This document shows, one piece after another, positions 1 through 8,383 of a stretch of 49,720 bases of DNA. The DNA is from Parachlamydiales bacterium. GTDB taxonomy: Bacteria > Chlamydiota > Chlamydiia > Chlamydiales > SM23-39. Both the position numbers and the translations under genes were made by a program. The first letter of the stretch is position 1. Each line of letters begins with the position of its first letter. The stretch covers positions 1-49,720 of the forward strand of contig JAIBBX010000008.1 of NCBI GenBank assembly GCA_019694475.1, written 5' to 3'. The notes beneath the pieces are model-generated. The model was not told the origin of the DNA. It saw only the letters and a list, made by a program, of their open reading frames with translations, and did no database searches.

Positions 1-20
1 CGCCCGCCCCCAAAGAAAAA

Positions 21-48
21 GGCCCGACAGAAATGTCGGGCCTTTTTT
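21..48 (+). terminator. Rho-independent terminator
   Basis: A perfect 9-bp stem (GGCCCGACA with TGTCGGGCC) closed by a GAAA tetraloop is followed by six T residues. It would end transcription of a plus-strand gene lying left of the window. A run of A residues precedes the stem, so it may also work on the minus strand. Confidence 0.85.
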
Positions 49-259
49 ATTTGAGGCGGAAAACGCCAGTCGTATCTGGCGTTTTAGGACTCGAACTGAG
101 TCTGCCAGCTTGCTGGCAGCGAAGCGGCGGGAAGCCCGGAGTCACGCCCGCCCCGTTCTTTGAGGAGGTGTGGAGGGCTTCCCTCCGCCTTAGCCGCGAT
201 TTCGAAGAAATCGTGCGGAAATACGGTTCTACAAAATTGTCGATACTTTCCTAAATATT
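49..259. other. Stem-loop-rich intergenic stretch, no gene recognised
   Basis: No protein or known RNA family was recognised here. At least four inverted repeats follow one another: a perfect 10-bp stem at 60-69/76-85, an 8-bp stem at 102-109/112-119, a 6-bp stem at 172-177/181-186, and a bulged stem at 194-203/207-218. The 10-mer CGCCCGCCCC occurs at 1-10 and again at 145-154. The stretch lies between two terminators, so it could be a structured transcript or decayed repeat DNA. An open frame across it (33-254) has no ribosome-binding site and a composition unlike its neighbours, so it is not called as a gene. Confidence 0.4.
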
Positions 260-285
260 AACCCGACGATGAGTCGGGTTTTTTT
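260..285 (+). terminator. Rho-independent terminator
   Basis: An 8-bp stem, AACCCGAC pairing with GTCGGGTT around a GATGA loop, is followed by a T run. It ends just before the stop codon of the minus-strand gene at 289, so it may also serve that gene in the opposite direction. Confidence 0.8.
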
Positions 286-288
286 GTT

Positions 289-1089
289 TTACGGGAACAG
301 GAAAAACGACTCAGAGGGGGCTAAACCGAGAGGGTTAAGGATTGAATCATAATGTATTTGGAAGCGGAGCATTGCAATTAAATTATCTATGTTTTCAGAC
401 TCTATGATATTTCGTTTATTTCTGAATTCTTTGATGTAATAGCTTTGTAATAAAAACAGTTTCTTGTGATGAGCTAGATGTTGAAATAATTGGAAAATCA
501 CTTTTTTCTTTTCAGTGGGGACTTCCTCTAATTTACCCTTAAAATACAATGTGTGAATATCTCCCCTTGGAGCCCCTCCTCTTCTCCCATCAGAAGGTGC
601 GCATAGAGCAGGTTCATTGGGCCTAAAGACTATTTTTACGCAGTCGTTGGATTGGCAAAACTCGATTGTATCTCCATTCGAACCGCTAAGCGTATTTGGA
701 ATTCCTGAGGATGGTTTAGTTTGAGTCGGCTGACCTTGCTGGATCCACTCTTGGTAAGCGGGAAAAGCGTTTATTCTGCTGAATAGTCGATTATAGCTAC
801 CCGAAACCCAAGAAGACTCAGGTGGTATCATCCTTAAACCCTGAAAAGCGATTTGACAGCAGCGCAATGCTTCCATGACCCATGGCCTTTGATTTGGCAA
901 TCCCGTTGCAGCCCCTTCATTCAGCACTTCATGTGCTTGATCGATTGTGATTTGTATGCATTCTGCCACAAAGCGGTTGTCGCCGATTCGGTTCTCTAGA
1001 AGATGCCATGCGTCATCATAATTTCCTTTCTCGATAAGACCTTTGTATGTTTCTTGAGGACTTTGGGCTGTTTCTATGCGAACTGCCAT
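289..1089 (-). CDS. Hypothetical protein, operon partner of RING protein
   Basis: I do not recognise a family in this 266-residue protein. No signal peptide or membrane segment is visible. The N-terminal half looks helical, with spacing that could suit a TPR-like or other helical repeat. The middle (about residues 120-185) is rich in G, P, S and N and looks like a linker, and the C-terminal third is again helical and basic. The ATG at 1089 is preceded by GGAGAT at a good distance. It lies 28 bp downstream of the RING-finger gene on the same strand, so the two are probably co-transcribed and may work together. A host-directed effector is possible but is inference from that neighbour only. Confidence 0.6.
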   Translation of the reverse strand: MAVRIETAQSPQETYKGLIEKGNYDDAWHLLENRIGDNRFVAECIQITIDQAHEVLNEGAATGLPNQRPWVMEALRCCQIAFQGLRMIPPESSWVSGSYNRLFSRINAFPAYQEWIQQGQPTQTKPSSGIPNTLSGSNGDTIEFCQSNDCVKIVFRPNEPALCAPSDGRRGGAPRGDIHTLYFKGKLEEVPTEKKKVIFQLFQHLAHHKKLFLLQSYYIKEFRNKRNIIESENIDNLIAMLRFQIHYDSILNPLGLAPSESFFLFP

Positions 1090-1117
1090 GTGAATATCTC
1101 CATTTGGAAAATGCTTA

Positions 1118-1648
1118 TTAATTTCGAAGTTTTACGCTGAGGATGTTGTAAGCGATGAATGCAGTGCCCCATTCGATCCATCTGATAGCATGGCGTGCTA
1201 ATCCCATCTGCTTGCTTGCGAAAGCGGCCAATCCTCCAGCGAATACCGCCCCGATAGCTCCCCAGATTTTGGGATGTCTGCGCATTTCGCCCCGCAATTT
1301 CTGAGCGGTTGAGAGCATCGCATCCTTGTGGATTGGTTGTCTGCAGACAGGGCAGCTAGGGTCTCTATCGAGCCAAGGCGATAAACAGGCCGCATGAAAT
1401 ATGTGCCGTGTTTGCTCTCCGTGAGCGTTGGGCCTTAAGGAGGGAAAAATTCTTGAAAATTCTTGATAGATCCTTGTGCAGAGATTTTCTGAAGAAGTTT
1501 CAAAGGGAGTGCAGCTTTCTGGAATGGTTCCTGGAGAGCCAGTCGGACCATTCTCATAGCAAATTCCGCAAATTTCACCATCTCGAAACTGAGCGGAGCT
1601 AAGGCCAGACGGATGTTCGCCTACTGCTCCTAAAAAGGGGGTTGTCAT
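1118..1648 (-). CDS. RING-type zinc finger membrane protein, possible E3 ubiquitin ligase
   Basis: The 176-residue protein carries a RING-H2-like pattern: CGIC near residues 27-30, then HIFHAAC and CPVC, with the typical W after the H-x2-H-x2-C group. This spacing fits RING E3 ubiquitin ligases, which bacteria usually hold only as host-directed effectors. The third zinc ligand, normally a Cys two residues before the first His, is Thr here; a His six residues before that His (motif AHGEQTRH) might substitute. The C-terminal 50 residues hold two hydrophobic segments that could anchor the protein in a membrane, with the RING ahead of them. No good ribosome-binding site precedes the ATG. The hypothetical gene ending at 289 follows in the same operon. 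E3 activity is inferred from the motif only. Confidence 0.7.
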   Translation of the reverse strand: MTTPFLGAVGEHPSGLSSAQFRDGEICGICYENGPTGSPGTIPESCTPFETSSENLCTRIYQEFSRIFPSLRPNAHGEQTRHIFHAACLSPWLDRDPSCPVCRQPIHKDAMLSTAQKLRGEMRRHPKIWGAIGAVFAGGLAAFASKQMGLARHAIRWIEWGTAFIAYNILSVKLRN

Positions 1649-1698
1649 AATGGAGCATTCTATCTAAAATCGGATTAAATCGTAATCCGCGTCCATCA

Positions 1699-2418
1699 AT
1701 GAAATTTTTGTTAGCTTTTCTTTTCGGCTTATCTGCCGCATTCTGGTATCGGCTTGCCCATAAATCAGCTTTTCATGGCAGCTGGAAAGAGATCAAATCG
1801 TCACTTATAATTTTTGATTTTGATGGGACTATCTGTCCTTCTTACCCGCTTTTTATCGAGCAGGTAAATTTGTTGGTGCGAAAAGTGGGGGACAAGGAAG
1901 CGGAAGATTTCAGAAATATGTCCGCTAAAGAGATCATGCGGAATCTTAAGGTCTCTTTTCTTCGATTGCCTTTTTTGCTGAAGAAAGCTCGCAAAAATGT
2001 GCAAAATCAAATCGTGGATTTGCATCCCGTTTCCGACATAGTCGAGGTGTTGCAGGAGATGAAGCGGCGAGGCTATTCTTTGGCCGTTTTGACCTCCAAT
2101 TCGCTTGAAAATGTCCTTCCCTTTTTCAGGAAGCATCAAATTGATCTATTCGATTTTGTTTACACAGCCAATAACGTTTTTGGAAAGAAAAAACACCTGA
2201 AAGCTATCCTCCGGAAAAGCGGCTTAAGCAACGGTCAGGTGTATTACATTGGAGATGAGATCAGAGATATCGAAGCGGCCAGGAATGTAGGTATTGGAAG
2301 CTGCGGCGTTGCATGGGGATACAACTGTGCCGATCTAATCCGAGATGCCAAACCTGATTTTTTCGTTGATAAGCCTTCTCTGCTACTCAGTTTTTTTTAC
2401 GGCTTTCAAAAGGGATAA
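1699..2418 (+). CDS. HAD-superfamily hydrolase (phosphoglycolate phosphatase-like), membrane-anchored
   Basis: This 239-residue protein has the four HAD motifs in order: FDFDGT with the nucleophile D40 and acid D42, LTSN near residue 135, the Lys of FGKKK, and GDEIRDIEAA near residue 193. The pattern and length fit Gph/PpaX-type phosphatases with a small helical cap, which hydrolyse small phosphate esters. A hydrophobic segment at residues 3-17 precedes the domain, so the enzyme may be anchored to the inner membrane, which is uncommon for this family. The substrate cannot be read from the sequence. Its last 36 bases overlap the 3' end of the convergent gene at 2383-2697. Confidence 0.85.
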   Translation: MKFLLAFLFGLSAAFWYRLAHKSAFHGSWKEIKSSLIIFDFDGTICPSYPLFIEQVNLLVRKVGDKEAEDFRNMSAKEIMRNLKVSFLRLPFLLKKARKNVQNQIVDLHPVSDIVEVLQEMKRRGYSLAVLTSNSLENVLPFFRKHQIDLFDFVYTANNVFGKKKHLKAILRKSGLSNGQVYYIGDEIRDIEAARNVGIGSCGVAWGYNCADLIRDAKPDFFVDKPSLLLSFFYGFQKG

Positions 2419-2697
2419 AATAGAATCCGTAGGAGCTTCATCTGAACCTGGTTCTGTTTTAGATCTTTTTCTATGATCTTCTTTTGCTGGCTCCGCATCG
2501 AGAGAAAATTCTTCAAATACATCCATCCTCCCCATAAGCGCCGAAATGTCTGGCGTTGCTGAAGTAAGCTTGTGTTTTTGAACTGCCTCTTTTACCTTGC
2601 CAACTGTTCTTTGATGATCTGGAGCCACTTTTCTCAAGTGGGACTCATCAGAAAACTCTGCAAACTTAGGAGAACTTGAATTGACTGGATTTGACAT
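2383..2697 (-). CDS. Hypothetical small hydrophilic protein
   Basis: No family is recognised in this 104-residue protein. It is hydrophilic and charged, rich in S, K, E and D, with no signal peptide or membrane segment, and looks partly disordered (a basic patch HRKRSK follows an acidic stretch). I place the start at the ATG at 2697, with AAGG eight bases upstream; an in-frame ATG at 2730 would add 11 residues but has no better site. The 3' end overlaps the HAD hydrolase tail by 36 bp. Such proteins in chlamydiae are often secreted effectors, but nothing here shows that directly. Confidence 0.55.
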   Translation of the reverse strand: MSNPVNSSSPKFAEFSDESHLRKVAPDHQRTVGKVKEAVQKHKLTSATPDISALMGRMDVFEEFSLDAEPAKEDHRKRSKTEPGSDEAPTDSILSLLKAVKKTE

Positions 2698-2753
2698 AAA
2701 TACCTTAAATTGTGGCGCGAATGTTAGCATGGATAGATGATTTTGTCACTTTT

Positions 2754-3992
2754 TTAGTGATGGTCGTGAAGGAATTGTAACGAAACCAAAGATATTAGCG
2801 CCGCGGCCATGATATAGAAGGCAGGTGCGATGGCAAGCCCTGTGATTTGAATGAGATGATAGCAAATCAAAGGAGAGGTGCCGCCAAATATAGCCACGGT
2901 TAGGTTGTATCCCATTGATACGCCGCTGAGTCTTACTTTGGCTGGGAACATCTGACAAATCGCTGAAATGGACGGTGCCAAGTATAAACTGGATAAAAGA
3001 GCAAAGGCGATCAGAGAGGGGATCCTTAGGTAAGGGATTTGGATCATGAGATAAAACGGAACAGACAAAACCACATATCCCCAAGCTGAAAATTTTAGCA
3101 GTTTAATTTGACCGATTTTATCTCCTAAAATGCCTGCGAACGGCAAGGAGACTACAAGTGCGAGTAAAATGCTCCAATTTAACAGTCCCGTATCTTTGCT
3201 GCTTAGATTCAAAACATCCGAAAAATAGATGATAGAAAAAGAAATCAAAACATTAAAAGATACGGCTTGCAATATCTGGACGCCCATGAGCTTTAGAACA
3301 GGTTTTTTGTACTTCTGAAAAAGAGTCAGAATCGGATCTTTTAGAACCTCATGAGCCTCTTTCAATGATTGAAACGGGTGCGTTTCGTGCAATTTCGTTC
3401 TGAGAAAAAAAGCGCAAAGTCCTAAAAATGATCCAAAAAGATAAGTGCTTCTCCAGGCTGTTGATGAATCGGGAAAAAAACGATTGAGGAGGAAATAATC
3501 GGTCCCTCCTAAAAATACCCCGATAACAAGCCCGAAGTAGGCAAAAGAACCGTAAAAACTACGCATTGAGGGTGGAGCTGTTTCAGTGAGGAAGGTCATC
3601 GATGCTGGAAATTCTCCCCCTGTTCCTAATCCTTGCAATGTTCTAAGAATGAAAAGAAGAATGACTGATGTGAATCCGATTTGTGCATAAGTTGGCATAA
3701 TTCCCATGAGGAAGGTAGGGAATGACATGAAAAGAATCGATGCGATTAGCGCTCTTTTCCGGCCGTAGCGGTCGCCGATATATCCAAAAAATATTCCTCC
3801 AATAGGACGCATGATATAGGCGATAGAAAATGCAATCATCGCATTTGATAAGGCATGCGGGGAATGGGAAAAAAATACTTTGGCGAAGGTGGGAATAAAG
3901 AAGGCGAAAGAAAGATATTCAAACCACTCGAGAGTATTTCCCAGCAATGTTGCAATAATTGCAAAACTGGGTTTAAGCGTTCGCGATGCCAT
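2754..3992 (-). CDS. MFS transporter, metabolite:H+ symporter (ProP/KgtP-like)
   Basis: The 412-residue protein has about 12 hydrophobic segments and the sugar-porter-like loop GYIGDRYGRKRAL between segments 2 and 3 (about residues 74-86). The opening GNTLEWFEY and the segment RTLQGLGTGGEFPAS are typical of the metabolite:H+ symporter group, which imports proline, betaine or dicarboxylates with protons. The substrate cannot be told from sequence. Such importers suit a host-dependent lifestyle. It is transcribed alone or with the small gene upstream at 4027-4344, about 35 bp away. Confidence 0.85.
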   Translation of the reverse strand: MASRTLKPSFAIIATLLGNTLEWFEYLSFAFFIPTFAKVFFSHSPHALSNAMIAFSIAYIMRPIGGIFFGYIGDRYGRKRALIASILFMSFPTFLMGIMPTYAQIGFTSVILLFILRTLQGLGTGGEFPASMTFLTETAPPSMRSFYGSFAYFGLVIGVFLGGTDYFLLNRFFPDSSTAWRSTYLFGSFLGLCAFFLRTKLHETHPFQSLKEAHEVLKDPILTLFQKYKKPVLKLMGVQILQAVSFNVLISFSIIYFSDVLNLSSKDTGLLNWSILLALVVSLPFAGILGDKIGQIKLLKFSAWGYVVLSVPFYLMIQIPYLRIPSLIAFALLSSLYLAPSISAICQMFPAKVRLSGVSMGYNLTVAIFGGTSPLICYHLIQITGLAIAPAFYIMAAALISLVSLQFLHDHH

Positions 3993-4026
3993 GATTGTGA
4001 AATAACAGATACTAGGTTTTTGTGCG

Positions 4027-4344
4027 CTATTTCTGTTTTGACGTTACCAACAAATATGAGAATTCTTTAACTCCTTCAATTTGCCGTCCGCTCTCGTGGA
4101 GTTCTTTGATTTTTTCTTTGTCTACGTGTTCTTCCATTCGAGTAGCTCCTAGAAGACGGGCCTCTTCAAGCGGAATCTTGATAGATAAGCGGGTGTAACG
4201 GTAGGCCCGATAGTCTGCGATTTCTACCTTTTTGTCGGGCATTTCAGATATAATCTCTTGAGATAGGAGTTTTTTTCGTTCTTCAAGCGCCTCGATTTCG
4301 CGCATGAGTTGTTTATAGGCAATGATTTTTTCTTCTAGACTCAT
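4027..4344 (-). CDS. Hypothetical coiled-coil protein
   Basis: The 105-residue protein begins with a clear coiled-coil heptad region (residues 1-35, rich in L, E and K), followed by a short basic beta-like part and a charged helix. No family is recognised; the overall shape recalls small phage-type proteins but no phage gene is nearby. It lies upstream of the MHS transporter on the same strand. The region just upstream of its start carries the first copy of the 171-bp palindromic element. Confidence 0.55.
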   Translation of the reverse strand: MSLEEKIIAYKQLMREIEALEERKKLLSQEIISEMPDKKVEIADYRAYRYTRLSIKIPLEEARLLGATRMEEHVDKEKIKELHESGRQIEGVKEFSYLLVTSKQK

Positions 4345-4402
4345 AGGGCCAAATTGTGTAAAATTCTAAGCCATGAGCAAAGATTCTTTCAATCTTTCTT
4401 TA

Positions 4403-4573
4403 GAGACTGCTAACGGAATTAGTTTCAGTCGATTTTTCGGTTCTTTTGAGCCGAATTTCGATTTTTTTTCGGGGGTCAATATACGAAATGTTGATATTAA
4501 CCCCCGAAAAAGAAATCGAAATTTGGCCAAAATAATCCAAAAACTCGACGAAAATAAATCCGTTAACAGTCTC
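4403..4573. repeat. 171-bp palindromic miniature element (MITE-like), copy 1
   Basis: The two arms of about 80 bp are imperfect reverse complements, starting with GAGACTG and ending with CAGTCTC, so the whole unit can fold into one long hairpin. A second copy of exactly the same length lies at 28660-28830 and differs at only a few positions. TTA lies directly outside both ends here (4400-4402 and 4574-4576), a possible 3-bp target duplication; this is not seen at copy 2. There is no transposase gene inside, so movement would need an enzyme from elsewhere. Open frames crossing it on either strand exist only because the arms lack stop codons. The element fills most of the 320-bp gap between 4344 and 4665. 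Confidence 0.85.
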
Positions 4574-4664
4574 TTATCTCTCCTCCTTTTGTGCCCCGCG
4601 GCACAGTAATACTTCAATTTTTCTTCATTTTTTAAAAACTCTTCAAACTCAAAAGGAAAAAGCT

Positions 4665-5075
4665 ATGTTCGCAAATAAATTAGTCGCTGTTATGAATGAA
4701 AAAATTGAACCGGGAGTGATCATGAATGCTCTCGCCCACATGTGCATTGGTTTCGGATCGGAAATTGGAAAAGAGCCTTTGCGCCTGACAAACTACATTG
4801 ATGCAGATGGAGGAAGCCATCCGTATATCTCGGAAATGCCTTTCATGATCCTGCAAGCCAATTCGAATAAAATTCGGAACTTGAGAAAAAGCTGCCAGGA
4901 ACAAGGCATCCGATTCGTCGATTTTACAAATACGATGACCATCGGAACGTTTGTTGAGCAGTTGGAAAGAACTAAGCAAACGAAAGATGAAGAGCTCATT
5001 TACTATGGCATTGTCCTCTTCGGCGATTGGACAAAAGTGAGCGAGCTCACTCGAAAATTTTCTTTGTGGAAGTGA
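4665..5075 (+). CDS. DUF2000 family protein
   Basis: The 136-residue protein matches the DUF2000 pattern: a start of the form KLVAVMNEKIEPGVIMNALA, a central GSHPYIS region, and a C-terminal YYGIVLFG strand followed by a helix ending in LWK. DUF2000 proteins have a peptidyl-tRNA hydrolase 2-like fold; their role is not established. An AAAGGA site precedes the ATG at usual distance. The Mut7-C gene follows 23 bp downstream in the same direction, so the two probably form an operon. Confidence 0.75.
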   Translation: MFANKLVAVMNEKIEPGVIMNALAHMCIGFGSEIGKEPLRLTNYIDADGGSHPYISEMPFMILQANSNKIRNLRKSCQEQGIRFVDFTNTMTIGTFVEQLERTKQTKDEELIYYGIVLFGDWTKVSELTRKFSLWK

Positions 5076-5098
5076 TCTTTTGTGAATAAGATGGGGGA

Positions 5099-5503
5099 AT
5101 GGAAAAGAAATTCCTCTGCGACCACATGTGCGCGGAACTGGGACGCTGGCTCCGCGCCGCCGGCTACGATACAGAAATCGTAGAAGGAACAATGCCGGAT
5201 CAAGCGGTGTTCGAAAAAGCTGTTCGAGAAAAACGGCGCCTACTGACACACGACCGCGATTTTAACAATTTCGATGCGGCAATCGTCACATATTTACAAG
5301 GCGAGTCATTGGATGATTGGGCAGGTCAGCTCAATATCGATTGGGAATTTCGCCCCTTTTCGAGATGTCTTAAATGCAATGTGATCCTAGAGAAAAAGAA
5401 AGAGGGGATTTGGGTTTGTCCCGTTTGCACCCAAACATTTTGGCTTGGCTCTCATACAGAACGGATGCTGGAACAGCTAAAGAAATGGAATCAAAAAGAA
5501 TAA
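5099..5503 (+). CDS. Mut7-C RNase domain protein (DUF82)
   Basis: The 134-residue protein has the Mut7-C layout: an N-terminal PIN-like part beginning CDHMCAELGRWLRAAGYD with D8, a central LLTHDRDF with D52 and D54, and a C-terminal zinc ribbon with C90, C93, C107 and C110. The acidic residues are those a PIN-like nuclease uses to bind metal, so RNA cleavage is the likely activity; the substrate is not known. Length is close to that of stand-alone bacterial members. It sits directly downstream of the DUF2000 gene and ends 3 bp from the convergent gene at 5507. Confidence 0.8.
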   Translation: MEKKFLCDHMCAELGRWLRAAGYDTEIVEGTMPDQAVFEKAVREKRRLLTHDRDFNNFDAAIVTYLQGESLDDWAGQLNIDWEFRPFSRCLKCNVILEKKKEGIWVCPVCTQTFWLGSHTERMLEQLKKWNQKE

Positions 5504-5506
5504 CTC

Positions 5507-6148
5507 TTATTTCCAGAACCAGTTTTTCAGCATGAGGGCTGTTTCAACCGCCATCGACACAAAGGAAAGGCCGATGATCCCATGGCATAAAGGCGTATAT
5601 TCCGCAATTACCCCGATCTGCTTAAGGAGAGCAACGCCCGTCCCAAGTGCAGAAAAAATCCCCAATGTACCATGTATTTTATTCATCGGATCATGATCGG
5701 TGTGTTTGAAATAATGTTCGATAGAGGCCGCCCTCCCAAACAGAGTGACTGATGAATTCCAAAAATTTGATCCTGGATGCTGAAAACCGAGGCTTGCCAG
5801 TTGCATCAGTGCAATTCGTATATGCAATTGATCGGTTGCTTCCTTGCGCAATAAATAGGTGATTGCTCGACTTTGCTCGAGCGGGACTCTCCGATCTCTT
5901 TCAATCGCTTTAACCACTCTCAGCCGATTTTCTAGATTGCGGATGGTTCTTTCTTTTGTCGGTCTTAAGTTCGACTTGTACGCAGCTTTCGATAAAATCG
6001 AAAACGTCGCGAATGTCGGCTGATATGGCTCTATATAATTAAAAAAATTCTTTACAAGGCCCCAGGTATTTTGGATTGTTTCTAGAGGAGAAGAAAACAT
6101 TATTGTGCTCATTCGGAATATTATAATAAAAAATATATAATATTTCAA
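5507..6148 (-). CDS. Hypothetical membrane protein
   Basis: No family is recognised in this 213-residue protein. Residues 40-130 look helical and basic; a two-lobed hydrophobic region spans about residues 160-210 and ends in KNWFWK. A two-lobed hydrophobic region of about 50 residues is a feature of chlamydial inclusion-membrane proteins, so that is one possible role, but nothing else supports it. The first 12 residues are themselves hydrophobic; the in-frame ATG 36 bases later (6112) is an equally likely start, and neither has a clear ribosome-binding site. Confidence 0.55.
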   Translation of the reverse strand: MKYYIFFIIIFRMSTIMFSSPLETIQNTWGLVKNFFNYIEPYQPTFATFSILSKAAYKSNLRPTKERTIRNLENRLRVVKAIERDRRVPLEQSRAITYLLRKEATDQLHIRIALMQLASLGFQHPGSNFWNSSVTLFGRAASIEHYFKHTDHDPMNKIHGTLGIFSALGTGVALLKQIGVIAEYTPLCHGIIGLSFVSMAVETALMLKNWFWK

Positions 6149-6184
6149 TTCGTATTTTGTTGTTTAATTTGCTGAAAATTATCT

Positions 6185-7234
6185 ATGCTATATTCCATGA
6201 TTTCATCTGACGTCACTGACGTTGAGCGAATTCCGTTTGCTCCTTCGTTTTGTATTTCTGGCGGGGAGGGCCTGATTGATTTCGGCCAGTTATTAGCCCG
6301 GCCCTTTTTCTGGAGCTGCGAAAAACTGGCTTTGGAGGTGATCAGGCCTAAAGATGGCCGGGTTTTCTCGGTTTTCAAAAAATATATTGCCATTCTCCTT
6401 TTCGCCTTGGTGGGAATATTTGCCATGCCTGGATGGCTGGTCGGAAGTACATTGAAGATGGCTGGAGCGGCTTTGAGCGGCAGGGCTTTTATGTATAGAC
6501 AAGGAGAGGGGGACGAGCGCTGGGGTGAAGAGTTTTCGGTGCTCTCATTCAATGCATGTATGTACGAGAGCGGGTTTCCAGTGATTTTAGGAGGCGTTGC
6601 GCCAGCCAGCCAAAGGATCGAGCAGGTGGCGAATCTCATCCGCGAGTCGAATGCCGAAGTAGTAGTTTTGCAGGAACTCTCATTAGGGCCGTCTGAAGCG
6701 TTGATGGAAGAGATTAAAAAAGAATACCCCCATTTTTACACGAATGTTGGGAATCCAGGCGCATGGATCCAGCACACAATGGTAGGACCGGAGTTATTTA
6801 TTGCATCCAAAGCTCCGATCGTTTCTGAGCCGAGGTTTGTCTCTTATGCTGAAGGATCTCGCAAATTGGGATTTTTTTGTTTGGAAACGCCTACTTGCTG
6901 GATCGTCAATGCTCACTTTCCCGAAGAGAATCAAGAGGCGGTTTTGGTTGAGGTGTCGCAAGAAATCGAAAGATTGAAGGCAGAGACGGGTAAGCCCTGT
7001 GTTCTTGCAGGCGATCTGAATTATCGAAAGACGATTCCTGAAAACCTCTTTCACGATGCAAGAGAATTTACCCCTACATGCCCAAGGGATGGCGAAGTAG
7101 ACGATTTTATTCTCGTGGACCGAGCTTCATTTGATGAGGGAATGATTAGCGTGAAGGAAATCGGCTTGATTGATTGCGAGCTTTCAGATCATGTTCCGAT
7201 TTTAGCCAAAATTACCATACAAGAAGGGCGCTGA
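6185..7234 (+). CDS. Endonuclease/exonuclease/phosphatase (EEP) family protein, membrane-anchored
   Basis: The C-terminal 230 residues carry the EEP (DNase I-like) motifs in order: SFNAC with N123, LQELS with E164, NAHF with H244, GDLN with D277 and N279, and SDH with D335 and H336. All metal-binding and catalytic positions are therefore present. EEP enzymes cut phosphodiester or phosphomonoester bonds in nucleic acids, sphingomyelin or phosphoinositides; which one applies is not visible. A hydrophobic stretch at residues 66-97 precedes the domain and probably anchors it. A paralogue faces it on the other strand at 7212-8333, and the two genes overlap by 23 bp at their 3' ends. No clear ribosome-binding site precedes the start. 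Confidence 0.85.
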   Translation: MLYSMISSDVTDVERIPFAPSFCISGGEGLIDFGQLLARPFFWSCEKLALEVIRPKDGRVFSVFKKYIAILLFALVGIFAMPGWLVGSTLKMAGAALSGRAFMYRQGEGDERWGEEFSVLSFNACMYESGFPVILGGVAPASQRIEQVANLIRESNAEVVVLQELSLGPSEALMEEIKKEYPHFYTNVGNPGAWIQHTMVGPELFIASKAPIVSEPRFVSYAEGSRKLGFFCLETPTCWIVNAHFPEENQEAVLVEVSQEIERLKAETGKPCVLAGDLNYRKTIPENLFHDAREFTPTCPRDGEVDDFILVDRASFDEGMISVKEIGLIDCELSDHVPILAKITIQEGR

Positions 7235-8333
7235 GGCCATTGTGATCGGAAAGAGCCGTCTTGGTATTGTAGTCAGGGTCGTAAGCTCGGACGAGATGGG
7301 TATTTTGGAGGCTCACATCGGGTCCATGCTCTCGATATAGTGAAATGTAGTCGATGAAATCGCCTGGATCGACAAGAGCTTCGTCCCATTGCTTAAGCAT
7401 CCGGTTGGTTCGTGTGGGTTCAACGCCTTGATATCCGTTTTCGAAGTGCGGGAGGAGCATTCCCCCTTCTTGAGGCTGTTCTCTTTCCAGATTCAGATCG
7501 CCCATGAGGACTGTCGGGATTTGAGGAGCATTGCGTATGCTATCCAAAATCTCGCCTAACTGAACGATTCGGGCAGGATTGTCGTCGTGGATCAAATGAG
7601 TTCCTATGATTCTCGCACAAGGAACTTGATCTTCAGGGCGGGCCTTGATTTCCAAAGAGGCAAAGGTGCGGTTGAGAGTCCATTCATTATTGCTGAAGGA
7701 GGTGTTAGTGAACCGGTGCACTGCGCATTTCGAAAGGACCATGCATCCTCCGACGCTTCCCATCACGTTTGCGCCAAGATGGGTGAAGAAGTGGGCATAC
7801 CGTTCGTTGAGTTTTTCTATCAACGTTTCAGCTAAAGCGGTATCGTAAATTTCTTGCAGGACGAGAACGTCGGGATCTTCAGCTTCTATCTTTTCTACAA
7901 TTTGATCCACTCGGCTGCGCCAATCAATCACTCCGCCATGATCATAACCCATTCCGCCGCCGATTCCGCATACGTTCCAGGTCATTACCTTGGCTTGGTT
8001 TTCAAGGATTTTTTCTGGGGCTAAGCCTTGCACATGCGTGTAGTTATTTTTTTGAAGAGCGAAGCCAATCGCTCGAAGAACTTTGCTCGCAATCCCAAGC
8101 ACAATAAAGGCTACTGGTACGACGATGGTCATGATCGCCAATGCGGCACCCATCAAAATAAAGGCTCGATAAGCTACCTCGACGATTTTGTTTTGGAAGT
8201 TATCGAATTTGCTGGGATCGAGAGGGGCTACTACTCGAAAACGGAGGAGGCCGAAAGCCCAGGTCAACGGTTCGGCGCACTTTGAAGATAGATCGAGCAG
8301 GGTACGGTCGAGCCCGTCAATTTCAATTGTCAT
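7212..8333 (-). CDS. Endonuclease/exonuclease/phosphatase (EEP) family protein, membrane-anchored
   Basis: This 373-residue paralogue of the neighbour at 6185 has the same plan. An N-terminal region of about 110 residues contains a strong hydrophobic segment (about 57-82), followed by an EEP domain with TWNVCG (N120), LQEIYD (E161), GTHLIH (H246), GDLNLE (D279, N281) and SDHNG (D363, H364). The catalytic set is complete. The N-terminal regions differ in sequence between the two proteins but share the anchor-then-enzyme layout. The likely reaction is metal-dependent phosphoester hydrolysis; nucleic acid, sphingomyelin and inositol phosphate substrates are all possible. The start lies 50 bp from that of the divergent GH1 gene, so the two share an upstream region. 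Confidence 0.85.
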   Translation of the reverse strand: MTIEIDGLDRTLLDLSSKCAEPLTWAFGLLRFRVVAPLDPSKFDNFQNKIVEVAYRAFILMGAALAIMTIVVPVAFIVLGIASKVLRAIGFALQKNNYTHVQGLAPEKILENQAKVMTWNVCGIGGGMGYDHGGVIDWRSRVDQIVEKIEAEDPDVLVLQEIYDTALAETLIEKLNERYAHFFTHLGANVMGSVGGCMVLSKCAVHRFTNTSFSNNEWTLNRTFASLEIKARPEDQVPCARIIGTHLIHDDNPARIVQLGEILDSIRNAPQIPTVLMGDLNLEREQPQEGGMLLPHFENGYQGVEPTRTNRMLKQWDEALVDPGDFIDYISLYREHGPDVSLQNTHLVRAYDPDYNTKTALSDHNGLSALLVW

Positions 8334-8383
8334 AAAGGTTAAGATTATGCGATCCTTTTATCCAATTTGTCAAAAGGAAATAC

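Noticed and set aside
80..120. tRNA-like T-loop on the minus strand (AGTTCGAGTCC)
   Set aside because: The stem beside the loop does not pair, and no acceptor or anticodon arm can be built.
33..254. 73-residue open frame near the left end
   Set aside because: It crosses a terminator and several hairpins, has no ribosome-binding site and no protein-like composition.
4366..4617. Open frames on both strands across the first 171-bp element
   Set aside because: They exist because the palindrome lacks stops; the matching frame in the second copy (28656-28865) has unrelated ends.
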